64,000 nt of DNA from Flavobacterium silvisoli (GCF_004329815.1 NZ_SJPE01000002.1:62001-126000); one strand, 5' to 3'; shown: positions 35,321 to 44,791, counted from the first letter of the stretch. Numbers and translations: made by a program. The notes: generated by a model not told the origin, from the sequence alone.

Positions 35321-36241
35321 CTAAATTTCAGCAATCATATCTTTGTAAGGAATCACCGTTTCATAGCCTTTTGCCCTGAAATATTCCGTGGGGTCATCCT
35401 TAGAAATACTCAGTACAAAATCGCCGCCCCAAGCGCCTAAGCTTTTAACCACACCGTCAAAATCTTCAAACAACGTTTCTTTTACCGTGGCCAATTCTAA
35501 GATATTGCTCAACTCAATTTCGTGACGTTGCAATGCCAGAGCAAATGTTTTGGGCTCTGTGGCCGTAACCACGGTTTGAGTTAAAGCATCAATTACCGGA
35601 ATTGATTTGTAAATATGATGGTTCTTGCCAAAATATGACGTAATCGCTTTCCGGCTGTTTTGCTTTTTATTCAGATAAACGAAAAAGATTTTATCCGTAA
35701 AATCGGGATGAAAATCGACCAATTTTACCACAGGTTTGTCATCAATCAGCTGGTAAATGATCCCTGAATTGTTTTGGGCACAGGCAATGTCATAACCACT
35801 ACCGCCAAAACTTTTTCTCAGCAACTCAAATGCATCCAGCTTTAACCATTGTGCAATATTATTAATTAGGGTAGACGATGTTCCCAAACCCCATTTCTTG
35901 GGAAATGTCAGTTCTGTTGTTATATTGTACCCTTTCCCTTCCGTAATAAAATCAGAATCGATTAAATATGCCTCATGCAGTATTTCAATCAGGGTGTTTT
36001 TAATGTCGTGAACGGCGTCAAAACGCTCTTTCCGAACCACCGAAGAAAACGGAATAGTTTCCTTGAACCAAATACTGCCATCGCTGTCAAAACTGGTCCA
36101 GTGAATCAGGTTTCCTTCGGCTTCTTCTACCTTCAGGTTTTGACCGTACTTGGTAGGCAACGCAAAGGCTTTCGCCCCGTCAAGCACCACGTATTCGCCT
36201 GTGATGAGTAATTTACCGTTGCTGTAAAATGTTTTCTTCAT
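35321..36241 (-). CDS. GYDIA-type GHMP kinase, candidate phosphomevalonate or mevalonate kinase
   Basis: A GHMP-fold small-molecule kinase of 306 residues. It opens with FYSNGKLLITGEYVVLDGAKA, has the glycine-rich ATP loop KKWGLGTSSTLI, and the motif GSGYDIACAQ that gives the GYDIA subfamily its name. I start it at ATG 36241; the frame runs on to 36280, but that would overlap the end of the HMG-CoA reductase gene, which stops at 36261. It is third in a unit AsmA-like, HMG-CoA reductase, kinase. That context and the second GHMP kinase at 46865 suggest it supplies the phosphomevalonate kinase step (inference). I recall work on F. johnsoniae reporting mevalonate-pathway kinases only distantly related to known ones. 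Confidence 0.88.
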   Translation of the reverse strand: MKKTFYSNGKLLITGEYVVLDGAKAFALPTKYGQNLKVEEAEGNLIHWTSFDSDGSIWFKETIPFSSVVRKERFDAVHDIKNTLIEILHEAYLIDSDFITEGKGYNITTELTFPKKWGLGTSSTLINNIAQWLKLDAFELLRKSFGGSGYDIACAQNNSGIIYQLIDDKPVVKLVDFHPDFTDKIFFVYLNKKQNSRKAITSYFGKNHHIYKSIPVIDALTQTVVTATEPKTFALALQRHEIELSNILELATVKETLFEDFDGVVKSLGAWGGDFVLSISKDDPTEYFRAKGYETVIPYKDMIAEI

Positions 36242-36260
36242 GCTTCCTGAACAATTGTAA

Positions 36261-37586
36261 CTACTTTCTAAGGTTCTCAATCAATTCTACTACCGAAGCG
36301 TGAGAAACCGTATGATTTTCAAAATGTTTGGCAATGGCTTTTCGCTCGTCAGCCGTGGCTTGGTATTGATTTAAAATATTGTTCAGGTGCATTTTCATGT
36401 GTCCTTCCTGAATCCCCGTAGTGGTCAACGAACGCAGTGCCGCAAAATTTTGCGCCAATCCGGTTACTGCTACGATTTGCATCAATTCCTGAGCAGAAGG
36501 CTTGCCCAGTACTTCCAAAGCCAGCTTTACCAAAGGATGCAATGAGGTCAATCCTCCCACAGTTCCCAAAGCCAGCGGGATTTCCATCCAAAAGGTGAAG
36601 ATTCCGTTTTCTATTTTGGCATGCGATAAACTTCGGTATTGGCCGTCTCGGGCAGCATGAGCGTGTATGCCTGCTTCTACCGCCCGGAAATCGTTTCCGG
36701 TGGCCAAGACCACCGCATCTATCCCGTTCATAATGCCTTTGTTGTGGGTAACGGCTCGGTACGGTTCGATTTCGGCAATGCGAACGGCTTGCACGAATTT
36801 CTCAGCAAACAACTGAGGATTTTCTATTTTCTTCTCGGCCAACTCTTCTACGCTGCAAGAAACCTCAGCCCGCACGATACAATTGGGCACATAGTTAGAC
36901 AAGATACTCATCACCACACTAATGTCTTTTTCCGTTTCGGAAAATGCTTCGTAATGCAGTGCCGTTTCTTTCAAGGTTTTGGCCAATTGCTCCAAACAGG
37001 AATTGATAAAATTGGCGCCCATACTGTCTTTGGTGTCAAACGTAACATGCAATTGATAATAATGCTCCATTTCGGTCGTTTTATCCCTGAGCTCCATAGC
37101 CAAAATACCGCCGCCACGTTTTTGCATATTTTTGGTAATGCTATCTGTGGAAGCAATCAAATCATTTTTGACCTTATCAAAAAACGATTGTAGTTTGGCA
37201 GTTGCGCCCTTAAAAATAAAGTGAACCTGTCCTATTTTTTCGGTATTCAAAACGGTGGCTTTAAAACCTCCTCGGGTACTCCAAAACTTAGCCGACTTGG
37301 CAGCTGCCGCCACCACCGAACTTTCTTCAATAACCATAGGAACCGAGTAATACTTCCCGTTAATCATAAAGTTGGGAGCAATACCCATGGGCAGGTAGAA
37401 ATTGGTAATGGTGTTTTCTATAAATTCATCGTGTAATTGCTGCAATTTTACATCGGTATTCCAATACTGCTTCAACGTAGCAACAGCTTCGGAAGGATTG
37501 GAGAAATATGCATTGGCAATCCACTGTATTTTTTCTTCTTTGGATAATTTGGAAAATCCGGTAACGGCATTATTCATATTTGTCAT
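36261..37586 (-). CDS. mvaA: Class II (degradative-type) hydroxymethylglutaryl-CoA reductase
   Basis: Interconverts HMG-CoA and mevalonate. Catalytic residues of the class II enzyme are visible: Glu in MVIEESSVVAA, Lys in HNKGIMNGID, Asp in LATGNDFRAVEAG, and the late His in GHMKMHLNN. 441 residues. The class name comes from a mevalonate-degrading Pseudomonas enzyme, but class II enzymes also work biosynthetically; with decarboxylase and kinase genes in the window, biosynthesis is the likely role here. The ATG abuts the stop codon of the upstream AsmA-like gene, so translation is coupled. A second in-frame ATG lies three codons on. Confidence 0.96.
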   Translation of the reverse strand: MTNMNNAVTGFSKLSKEEKIQWIANAYFSNPSEAVATLKQYWNTDVKLQQLHDEFIENTITNFYLPMGIAPNFMINGKYYSVPMVIEESSVVAAAAKSAKFWSTRGGFKATVLNTEKIGQVHFIFKGATAKLQSFFDKVKNDLIASTDSITKNMQKRGGGILAMELRDKTTEMEHYYQLHVTFDTKDSMGANFINSCLEQLAKTLKETALHYEAFSETEKDISVVMSILSNYVPNCIVRAEVSCSVEELAEKKIENPQLFAEKFVQAVRIAEIEPYRAVTHNKGIMNGIDAVVLATGNDFRAVEAGIHAHAARDGQYRSLSHAKIENGIFTFWMEIPLALGTVGGLTSLHPLVKLALEVLGKPSAQELMQIVAVTGLAQNFAALRSLTTTGIQEGHMKMHLNNILNQYQATADERKAIAKHFENHTVSHASVVELIENLRK

Positions 37587-40349
37587 TTATTTTTTGGGCT
37601 CAGTCGACAACGGAGTCGGCACTTCACCTTCATATTCTGTTTCTTTTAAATCTTCGGTTTGTTTGCCCAGTTTTACTTTTGGATTCTCCTGAGTTCCGGT
37701 AACTTTAATCGGAATTCCGAATAGTCCAAAGGGCGGCAATCCCAATCGCATTTTAATATTCAAATTGCCATCAAAACTGGTTTGTCCTTCTATTCGAGGA
37801 CGGAAACCGGCCACTTTGAACTTAAAACGATCAATATTGATGATGTTATTTTTAATGGTGGTTTTAATATTGACTTCCGTTACATCCGGATTTTTCATCG
37901 CCTCTTTGCCCGTCTTCTGACTCACCACTCCAAACATTTTAAATCCTTTCATTTTCACTTTTCTTACCGATAACGTACCGCCACCGGTTAACGAAGGGTA
38001 GATGGGCGCCATGTTGTGATCCAAGATACCGGCGACTTTGTAATCGAGGGAAATAATCCCTTCGGCACTCTGGGCAGCGCTGGCCATTTCGCGGAACAAT
38101 TTGACTTCCTTGTAAGCTCGTTTCACATCAAAATCCTTTGCCAATACTTTAAAGTCAAAAAAGGCTTTTTCGGTTGATTGGCTTCCGTAAACCACATCCA
38201 TATTGACGTTGCAACCAATCATATTAAAACCCGAATTCCTGAGTTCCAATCGGCCTTTATTGAGATTCATTTGGCCTTTGAGCTTTTCCATTTTCAATTC
38301 CTGAAAATTAACTTTATCTGCTGTGGCCGAAAGTTGTAAATCAAAATTTTCCGGAATCACCACCACGCCCGATGCAGCCGGTTGAATGGAATCGGTTGAG
38401 GCTTTCGCCGGAGTCATTGCCATAAATTCATCAACATTGATGTAATTGGAATGGAGGTTGAACTTTCCTTTTAGAATGGCTTTTGGTGTCAAAACAAAAT
38501 CGATTACATGCTGCAAATAACCGTTCATTTTGAAATCAGACTGGCCGTAAGCGGCATTGAAATCCTTAAAGTTCATTTTGTCCTGATGGAATGCAAAAGT
38601 CCCGTCTTTAATGACAAACGGTTTCGGCAAATACTCCGAAGTGGTTTTGATGTTTCTCAGTTTCAGCACGCCTTTGTTCTGAAGTTTGCTGTACCGCCCG
38701 TTCAGGGCATCTGCCTGCGATCCTTTGAAGGACACATCGGCATTGACATAGCCGTCAACGTCTAACCCTTTTTGGGAAAACACCTTGTAAATGCGACCCA
38801 AATCCAATTCGCCTTTGGCTCTGATGTCGTATTGGATGTTTTCAAAATTTTGCAATTTGGCATTCAAAAAGATGGGTTTGCCCTCAAACACAAAAGAAAC
38901 CGGGGTCAGGTTAATTTTTAAATCTTGCATCGAACCATCGGTATCTAAAATCGTGGCCAAGACATTGATATTTTGTATCGGATTAGGATAATAATTGGTT
39001 TTCACAAAACCGTTACGCAACGAAATTTTGCCCTTAGTCACCGGTATTTTACCGTGGGATTTATCATAAACGCCATTGGATTTGACATCCATCGCAAGCA
39101 TCCCGCGCAAATCCATATTTTGCAAGCCCAAAGCCTGATCCATTTTGGCCAAATCGATTTTGGTATTGATTCGAGCATCAAGCGTTGGCGTGGACAAGCC
39201 TTCGGTTTTAATGATGGCTTTGACGTAATCTTTCCCAACATTGAAGAAAACCGAATCGATATTGACCTGCAACTTTTCAGGCTCCAGCGAAGGGAGCTTG
39301 GTATCAAAATTCAAAAAAATGTTCGAGGCCGGAAACGGGGCTTTATTGTAATTGATATAGCCGTCACGGATTTTCATATTGAAAGCCAAATCGGGTTTTT
39401 GATTCTGAGACGCGATGTATTTGCCTTTTAGAGTCAGCAACAAATCGGTGCTCCCTTTTACGTTGGATTTATCGAGCCAAGTCACATAATGCGGCGGCAA
39501 AGCAGTAAAGAAATCGTTGAGCTTGCTGTTTTCCGATTTGATGTTGAAATCCATATCGTAGCCGTTGCTCAGGAAGTCGAATTTTCCTTTGAACTCTACC
39601 GGCAGCCGGTTGATTTTGAGGTTGTTTTGTTCAAAAATGAACGCCAGGGAATTGGTATTAATCTTGGTAATCAAATCGGCATTGACTTTCTTGTTTTTGA
39701 GGTATTGCTCTCCGTTATAGGTAAAGTCGAAAGACGCAATTTTGGCTTCGGTATACAAATCAAATATGGCCTTATCCAAATCGCCTTTACCAATATATTC
39801 AAACCCTTTGGCATCAATAAGCATCTTGGTTGATTGATCGTCATACACCAAATGAGCATTCAGAATAGCTATTTTTTCGAGTCGCAAAGCGGTGTTTCCG
39901 GTGGTGTCTTTTTCGGTCGCTTTGGCATCTGAAATATACACATTGTAATTGGCTTCCCCTTTTTCATTGACTTTTACATTGATGAATGCATCGGTCACAT
40001 AAATCTTATCGATGTTAATTTTTTTGTCAAACAACAGCGAACCCACATCAATCCCAAAAGAAATTTCATTGGCAGAAACCAGCGTTTCATCTTTATACGG
40101 TGCCGATCCTTTGAGTGAAAAATCGGTCAACGTAAGGGTTAGCGACGGAAAATGATTGAAAAAAGACAAATTCGCCTCTTTGAAATTGAGCTCCCCATTG
40201 AGTTTTTTATTGGCGAACGCTTTTACTTCTTCGGCAATTCTCCCAGGAAAAAGTATGGGAATCAAAAACAGCGCTAACAATACCGTACCAAGGATAATTC
40301 CGGTAACCTTTAGGATTTTGACCACTATGGACGGGGACGGTTTTTTCAT
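37587..40349 (-). CDS. AsmA-family envelope protein
   Basis: 920 residues with a single N-terminal membrane helix (VTGIILGTVLLALFLIPILF), then a very long beta-rich periplasmic region of the AsmA/TamB-like type. The conserved beginning ELNFKEANLSFFNHFPSLTLTLTDFSLKG is typical, and the AsmA_2 C-terminal part runs through GTLSVRKVKMKGFKMFG and INIDRFKFKVAGFRPRIEGQTSFDG. These proteins are thought to bridge the periplasm and move phospholipids to the outer membrane. It is the first gene of a minus-strand unit with HMG-CoA reductase and a GHMP kinase. A -7 box ends only 4 nt before its ATG. Confidence 0.92.
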   Translation of the reverse strand: MKKPSPSIVVKILKVTGIILGTVLLALFLIPILFPGRIAEEVKAFANKKLNGELNFKEANLSFFNHFPSLTLTLTDFSLKGSAPYKDETLVSANEISFGIDVGSLLFDKKINIDKIYVTDAFINVKVNEKGEANYNVYISDAKATEKDTTGNTALRLEKIAILNAHLVYDDQSTKMLIDAKGFEYIGKGDLDKAIFDLYTEAKIASFDFTYNGEQYLKNKKVNADLITKINTNSLAFIFEQNNLKINRLPVEFKGKFDFLSNGYDMDFNIKSENSKLNDFFTALPPHYVTWLDKSNVKGSTDLLLTLKGKYIASQNQKPDLAFNMKIRDGYINYNKAPFPASNIFLNFDTKLPSLEPEKLQVNIDSVFFNVGKDYVKAIIKTEGLSTPTLDARINTKIDLAKMDQALGLQNMDLRGMLAMDVKSNGVYDKSHGKIPVTKGKISLRNGFVKTNYYPNPIQNINVLATILDTDGSMQDLKINLTPVSFVFEGKPIFLNAKLQNFENIQYDIRAKGELDLGRIYKVFSQKGLDVDGYVNADVSFKGSQADALNGRYSKLQNKGVLKLRNIKTTSEYLPKPFVIKDGTFAFHQDKMNFKDFNAAYGQSDFKMNGYLQHVIDFVLTPKAILKGKFNLHSNYINVDEFMAMTPAKASTDSIQPAASGVVVIPENFDLQLSATADKVNFQELKMEKLKGQMNLNKGRLELRNSGFNMIGCNVNMDVVYGSQSTEKAFFDFKVLAKDFDVKRAYKEVKLFREMASAAQSAEGIISLDYKVAGILDHNMAPIYPSLTGGGTLSVRKVKMKGFKMFGVVSQKTGKEAMKNPDVTEVNIKTTIKNNIINIDRFKFKVAGFRPRIEGQTSFDGNLNIKMRLGLPPFGLFGIPIKVTGTQENPKVKLGKQTEDLKETEYEGEVPTPLSTEPKK

Positions 40350-40353
40350 GCTA

Positions 40354-40381
40354 CAAAATTAGGCTTCCGCTTACTGCCAAA
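40354..40381 (-). promoter_or_regulatory. Promoter of the AsmA-like gene, possibly leaderless
   Basis: On the minus strand TAATTTTG (40361-40354) is a perfect TAnnTTTG, with a TTTG (40381-40378) 16 nt further upstream as a -33-like element. Only TAGC separates the -7 box from the ATG at 40349, so transcription may start at or near the start codon. Confidence 0.55.
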
Positions 40382-40519
40382 AAAATTTAAGCCAATTATT
40401 TTTATAAAAATACAAAAAGCCGCACACAAAAGCGCTGAACGTAAAAAATATTGATATGCCGACTCACTGGGTTACAGATTTACCGGTTCTTAAAAATCGG
40501 AGCGTGTCGGGGTAATGCG

Positions 40520-40527
40520 TATCTTTG
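40520..40527 (+). promoter_or_regulatory. -7 box ahead of the glycerophosphodiesterase gene
   Basis: TATCTTTG matches TAnnTTTG and ends 18 nt before ATG 40546. It overlaps the alternative upstream TTG start, which argues for the ATG. Confidence 0.55.
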
Positions 40528-40545
40528 ATCCCTTTAAAAATCAAT

Positions 40546-41193
40546 ATGCTCAAAATCGGACATCGCGGTGCCAAAGGACATGCCGCCGAAAACACCTTGG
40601 CTTCCTTTCAAAAAGCGCTGACGCTTGGCGTTGACATGGTTGAATTGGACGTGTACCTGAGCAAAGAAGGTGTTCCCGTGGTCATTCACGACAAAACGGT
40701 AGATCGAACCACCTCAGCCTCGGGTTTGGTTTCTGATTTTAGCGTATCCGAATTGGAAAAATTAGGCATTCCTTCATTGGAAGCTGTTTTTCAGTTGGTC
40801 AAAAATCAATGCGAAATCAACCTCGAAATCAAATCGTTTGAAACTACGGAAGCGGTCCTGAAATTAATAGATTCGAAACGGTTTGAAACAGAAAAACTCC
40901 TCATTTCGAGCTTTGATTGGAACGCTTTACAGGAAGTGCGTTTTCACGATAATACGCTGCGAATCGGGGTTTTGACCGAAACGGATTTGGATTTGGCCAT
41001 AGCCTTTGGCAAATTCATCAAAGCCTACGCCATCCATCCCCATTTTCATTTGATTGATTCTGAAAAAGTCGCTCTAATTAAAAAGAATCATTTTAAAATT
41101 TTCCCTTGGACGGTGAATGAGCCCGAAGATATTATCTTTGTTCAATCGCTGGGTGTTGACGGCATTATTAGTGATTTTCCGGATAGACTATGA
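40546..41193 (+). CDS. Glycerophosphodiester phosphodiesterase family protein
   Basis: Cytoplasmic enzyme that hydrolyses glycerophosphodiesters to glycerol 3-phosphate and an alcohol. The TIM-barrel family motifs are clear: GHRGAKGHAAENTL (catalytic His and Arg), VELDVYLSKEG (metal-binding Glu and Asp), VVIHDKTVDRTT (catalytic His), INLEIK and the late VNEPEDI with GVDGIISDFP. No signal peptide, so it resembles UgpQ rather than GlpQ. 215 residues from ATG 40546. Its stop codon overlaps the next start as ATGA. Confidence 0.93.
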   Translation: MLKIGHRGAKGHAAENTLASFQKALTLGVDMVELDVYLSKEGVPVVIHDKTVDRTTSASGLVSDFSVSELEKLGIPSLEAVFQLVKNQCEINLEIKSFETTEAVLKLIDSKRFETEKLLISSFDWNALQEVRFHDNTLRIGVLTETDLDLAIAFGKFIKAYAIHPHFHLIDSEKVALIKKNHFKIFPWTVNEPEDIIFVQSLGVDGIISDFPDRL

Positions 41194-42404
41194 ACAAAAA
41201 TTTCGACATTCTTATTGTAGGCGGCGGGGCGGCCGGTTTTTTCACAGCTATCAACATAGCAGAAAAAAATCCGAAGTTGAACATCGCCATTTTAGAGCGC
41301 GGAAAAACCGTTTTGGAAAAAGTACGCATTTCCGGCGGTGGACGCTGCAATGTAACACATGCCTGCTTTGTGCCGAATGATTTGGTGAAATTTTATCCGC
41401 GGGGCGAAAAAGAATTGCGCGGTCCGTTTCATCAGTTCTGCTCGGGCGATACCATCGAGTGGTTTGAGCGGCATGGCGTTGAACTCAAAATTGAAGAAGA
41501 CGGCAGAATGTTTCCCACTTCTGACAGTTCGCAAACCATTATCGACTGTTTTTTATCCGCGGTGAAAAAGCTAAAAATTGAAGTACTGACCGGCCACAGC
41601 GTGCAATCTATCTTTAAAGGTGACGGCTACTGGAAAGTAGAGACGAATCACGAAACTTTCTCCTGCCAAAAACTGATCATGACCACCGGCAGTAATCCGA
41701 AAATCTGGGAAATGCTACACGTCATAGGACATACAATTGTTCCTCCGGTTCCGTCCCTGTTTACGTTTAACATTAAAGATGCTCGCATCAAAGATTTGAT
41801 GGGTGTTTCGGCTTTCGCCAAAGTAACGGTTAAAGGAACAAAACTCGAAGCTTCCGGGCCCTTACTGATTACCCACTGGGGCATGAGCGGCCCCGGAATT
41901 TTAAGGCTTTCGGCCTGGGGCGCGCGAGAACTTTTTGCCAAAAATTATCAATTCACACTCGAAGTGAACTGGCTCAATGAGACTACTCATGATGAAGCCC
42001 TCGAGACGCTCAAAGAGTTGAAACAAGAACATGCCAAGAAGACGGTGGCCAAAAAATCACCGTTTGATTTTCCCAACCGTTTGTGGGAAAGTTTGGTGTT
42101 GGCTGCCGGAATTTCCGTTGAAACCAAATGGGCAGACTTATCAAAAAAACAATTAATTAATTTGGCTAGCCAACTCACCAACGGACAATTTCAAGTGAAT
42201 GGCAAAAGTACTTTTAAAGAAGAATTTGTCACCGCGGGCGGCATCGACTTAAAAGAAATCAACTTCAAAACCATGGAAAGCAAATTGCATGAAAACCTGT
42301 TTTTTGCCGGCGAGATTCTAAATATTGACGCGATAACCGGTGGATTCAACTTTCAAAACGCCTGGACCAGTGGATTTATTGTTGCCAATGCAATAACAAA
42401 ATAA
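41190..42404 (+). CDS. HI0933/BaiN-like flavoprotein (NAD(P)/FAD-dependent oxidoreductase)
   Basis: 404-residue flavoprotein of the HI0933 (YhiN, BaiN) family. It has an N-terminal Rossmann motif ILIVGGGAAGFFTAI, the family signature KVRISGGGRCNVTH, the inserted domain with LMGVSAFAKVTVKG and LITHWGMSGPGILRLS, and the C-terminal FAD contact FFAGEILNIDAITGGFNFQNAW. The reaction is not settled for most members; annotations such as aminoacetone oxidase are transferred names. It overlaps the phosphodiesterase gene by 4 nt, so the two are co-transcribed, but no shared pathway is evident. Confidence 0.92.
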   Translation: MNKNFDILIVGGGAAGFFTAINIAEKNPKLNIAILERGKTVLEKVRISGGGRCNVTHACFVPNDLVKFYPRGEKELRGPFHQFCSGDTIEWFERHGVELKIEEDGRMFPTSDSSQTIIDCFLSAVKKLKIEVLTGHSVQSIFKGDGYWKVETNHETFSCQKLIMTTGSNPKIWEMLHVIGHTIVPPVPSLFTFNIKDARIKDLMGVSAFAKVTVKGTKLEASGPLLITHWGMSGPGILRLSAWGARELFAKNYQFTLEVNWLNETTHDEALETLKELKQEHAKKTVAKKSPFDFPNRLWESLVLAAGISVETKWADLSKKQLINLASQLTNGQFQVNGKSTFKEEFVTAGGIDLKEINFKTMESKLHENLFFAGEILNIDAITGGFNFQNAWTSGFIVANAITK

Positions 42405-42419
42405 TTCTTATTTTTTTTC

Positions 42420-42449
42420 TTGTAGGTGTTTAGAAATCAGGTAAATTTG
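42420..42449 (+). promoter_or_regulatory. Promoter of the T9SS cargo gene
   Basis: TTG at 42420-42422, a 19-nt spacer and TAAATTTG at 42442-42449 form a good two-element Bacteroidota promoter ending 20 nt before the ATG. Confidence 0.6.
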
Positions 42450-42469
42450 GTTTTCTTAAAAACAAAACC

Positions 42470-44755
42470 ATGAAGCAACTGCTACTTTCACTATGTCTTG
42501 GATTGTATTCCATCGCAGGTTTTTCACAATTCTTTGAAGGCTTTGAAAACACCTACGGCCCTGACCTATATCCTACCTCCGTCTGGACACTATCCAGTGG
42601 CAACTGGGCCTTTTTCTCCAATGAATTTGGAATAATGGAACAATGGAAAACAAACAATACTATCCCATATCAAGGTGCCAATGCCGCTTATGTTTCAAAT
42701 GAAAATATCGGTTTGAATAACACTGGAGAAGATTATCTTATTACTCCACTTGTAGACATACCGATGAACGGTCAATTAAAATTTTGGAGCAGAACTTTTT
42801 TCAGCGGTAATCAGGGAACTTTATATCAAATAAGAGTCGCGCCGATGACAGCTAGTCAAACTGATATAGGTTCATACACTGTTTTGGCACAATTTACAGA
42901 GAATGAATTAAGCACCACATTCGATGTTTATGAGGAAAAAACTATAAATCTGTCTGCCTTTTCCGGACAAGGTATATATATAGCTTTTGTTCGTGTTTTT
43001 ACACAGCCAACCGCAACTTTGGGTGGTGATTGTTGGTTACTGGATAATGTTTCTGTGGAAGCTTCATTGACTTCAAATTGTCCAAAGCCTACACAATTAG
43101 TGTCAAGTTCAATCACACCAACCTCAGCAGTATTAAATTGGAATGAAACAGGAAATGCTACTGCTTGGGAAGTTTTTGTAAGTCCGCCAAACACTCCGGC
43201 TCCTTTACCTAACACTAACGGATACATAGTTTCATCAACAATCCCCTTTGTTGTGACAGGTTTGACTCCTAATACTTGTTACACCTACTATGTACGTTCA
43301 ATATGTTCTTTTGCTCAAAAAAGCGACTGGTCAGGACCGAGTAACTTTTGTACTTACGATTGCACCAATAACGGAACTTGCTATGATAATCTAAATCTAG
43401 TCGCTTTCGTTGACAGCAATAATAATGGCATTAAAGATTTGAATGAAAATGACTTCAACTATGGCCTCTTTACATATGAAATTAATAATTCAGGAACACC
43501 AACTTACGGTTATCCTAATAATGGGGCTTATTTTGTTTTTGATGACAACCCAACTAATAGCTATTCCATTCATTTTGATGTGGCATCAGCTTACACTCCC
43601 TATTTTAGTTCCTCTACGAATTACACCAATATTATAATCCCCGGTGGCGGTTCTCAAATCTTATATTTCCCGATAACACAACTTCAGTCTTATGAAGATT
43701 TAGAAGTAACAATACTGCCAAGTAACAGTCCACGACCGGGATTCACATATATCAATTACATACGCATAAAAAACAACGGACCACAAAATATAAGTACAGC
43801 TACTTTAACATTCACGAAAGCCTCAGCCGTTTCAATTATCAATGTTTCTCAAAGTGGCGTTACTATGACTCCAATAGGCTTCACCTATACATTTAACAAC
43901 TTAGCTCCCAACCAAACCCTCAATATTTTGGTAAATATGCAGGTACCCACCATACCTTCGGTAAACTTAGGAGATATACTTACCAATACAGCAACCGTTT
44001 CCTCATTAAACACCGATGCCTTTCCCTTAAATAACAATTACAGTTTATCCCAAATTTTAGTGGGTTCTTACGATCCTAATGACAAAAGCGAATCCCACGG
44101 CGGTAAAATAGGACTCGATACTTTTACCGATAATGATTACTTGTATTACACGATTCAATTTGAAAATACGGGTACTGCCAATGCTGAATTTATAAGAATT
44201 GAAGATACGCTCGATGCCAGTTTAGATGAAAGTACTTTTGAAATGATTCGTTCCAGCCATGCGGTTAACACAACCCTTGCCGGAAATCAACTGACTTGGC
44301 ATTTTTACAACATCAACTTACCTCCTACCATAAGCCAACCGGATCAAAGCCACGGTTATGTGTTCTTCAAAATAAAACCCAAAACCGGTTATGTAGCAGG
44401 AGACATCATTCCGAATTCGGCTGCGATTTATTTTGACTATAATCCGCCCATTGTGACGAATACTTTTAACACAGAGTTTTTCAGTAGTTTGGGAAATTCA
44501 TCTTTTGCAGCATCGGAATCCTTCAATTTATACCCGAATCCGACCAAGCACTATGTAAAAATCAGTTTGAATGCGAATGACAAAATCGATGAACTCCGAT
44601 TCTACGATGTTTCAGGTAAAATGGTCAAGAGCATGACAACAATTGACGCCTTATCGTCAGACATTGATGTTTCAACATTGGAAAAAGGAATTTACTTTGT
44701 TGAACTTAAAACAAAGAGCAAATCAAAACAAATCAAAAAACTCATCATTCAATAA
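42470..44755 (+). CDS. Secreted protein with choice-of-anchor, FN3 and type IX secretion sorting domains
   Basis: 761 residues with a signal peptide (cleavage after AGFSQ near residue 20). Residues about 20-195 look like a choice-of-anchor J jellyroll (FFEGFEN, DYLITPLVDIP, GGDCWLLDNVSVE). Residues about 205-290 are a fibronectin type III domain (SAVLNWNETGNATAWEVFV). Then follow a short calcium-loop-like DSNNNGIKDLNE and a long DUF11-like adhesin repeat (GSYDPNDKSE, LYYTIQFENTGTANAEFIRIEDTL). The last 75 residues are a type A T9SS sorting domain (LYPNPTKHYVKI, LEKGIYFVEL, KKLIIQ). It should be exported by T9SS and displayed or released at the surface. Function otherwise unknown. Confidence 0.92.
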   Translation: MKQLLLSLCLGLYSIAGFSQFFEGFENTYGPDLYPTSVWTLSSGNWAFFSNEFGIMEQWKTNNTIPYQGANAAYVSNENIGLNNTGEDYLITPLVDIPMNGQLKFWSRTFFSGNQGTLYQIRVAPMTASQTDIGSYTVLAQFTENELSTTFDVYEEKTINLSAFSGQGIYIAFVRVFTQPTATLGGDCWLLDNVSVEASLTSNCPKPTQLVSSSITPTSAVLNWNETGNATAWEVFVSPPNTPAPLPNTNGYIVSSTIPFVVTGLTPNTCYTYYVRSICSFAQKSDWSGPSNFCTYDCTNNGTCYDNLNLVAFVDSNNNGIKDLNENDFNYGLFTYEINNSGTPTYGYPNNGAYFVFDDNPTNSYSIHFDVASAYTPYFSSSTNYTNIIIPGGGSQILYFPITQLQSYEDLEVTILPSNSPRPGFTYINYIRIKNNGPQNISTATLTFTKASAVSIINVSQSGVTMTPIGFTYTFNNLAPNQTLNILVNMQVPTIPSVNLGDILTNTATVSSLNTDAFPLNNNYSLSQILVGSYDPNDKSESHGGKIGLDTFTDNDYLYYTIQFENTGTANAEFIRIEDTLDASLDESTFEMIRSSHAVNTTLAGNQLTWHFYNINLPPTISQPDQSHGYVFFKIKPKTGYVAGDIIPNSAAIYFDYNPPIVTNTFNTEFFSSLGNSSFAASESFNLYPNPTKHYVKISLNANDKIDELRFYDVSGKMVKSMTTIDALSSDIDVSTLEKGIYFVELKTKSKSKQIKKLIIQ

Positions 44756-44766
44756 GCACCAAATAA

Positions 44767-44790
44767 AAAGTCCCGATTACTCGGGACTTT
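44767..44790. terminator. Bidirectional intrinsic terminator
   Basis: A 10-bp perfect stem AAAGTCCCGA / TCGGGACTTT around TTAC with flanking A/T runs, between the convergent T9SS cargo gene and tspO. It begins 12 nt after the cargo stop codon and ends just before the tspO stop. Confidence 0.88.
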
Positions 44791-44791
44791 T

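Noticed and set aside
36639..37193. 184-codon open frame on the plus strand opposite HMG-CoA reductase
   Set aside because: It is a shadow of the reductase gene, whose catalytic motifs are intact on the other strand. The antisense product has no recognisable motif or signal.
36261..37586. Mevalonate degradation because the reductase is of the 'degradative' class
   Set aside because: Decarboxylase and GHMP kinase genes in the same window point to biosynthesis; the class name reflects only where class II was first studied.
38973..39431. 152-codon open frame opposite the AsmA-like gene
   Set aside because: Antisense shadow of a long low-complexity beta-rich protein; no promoter box, no family resemblance.
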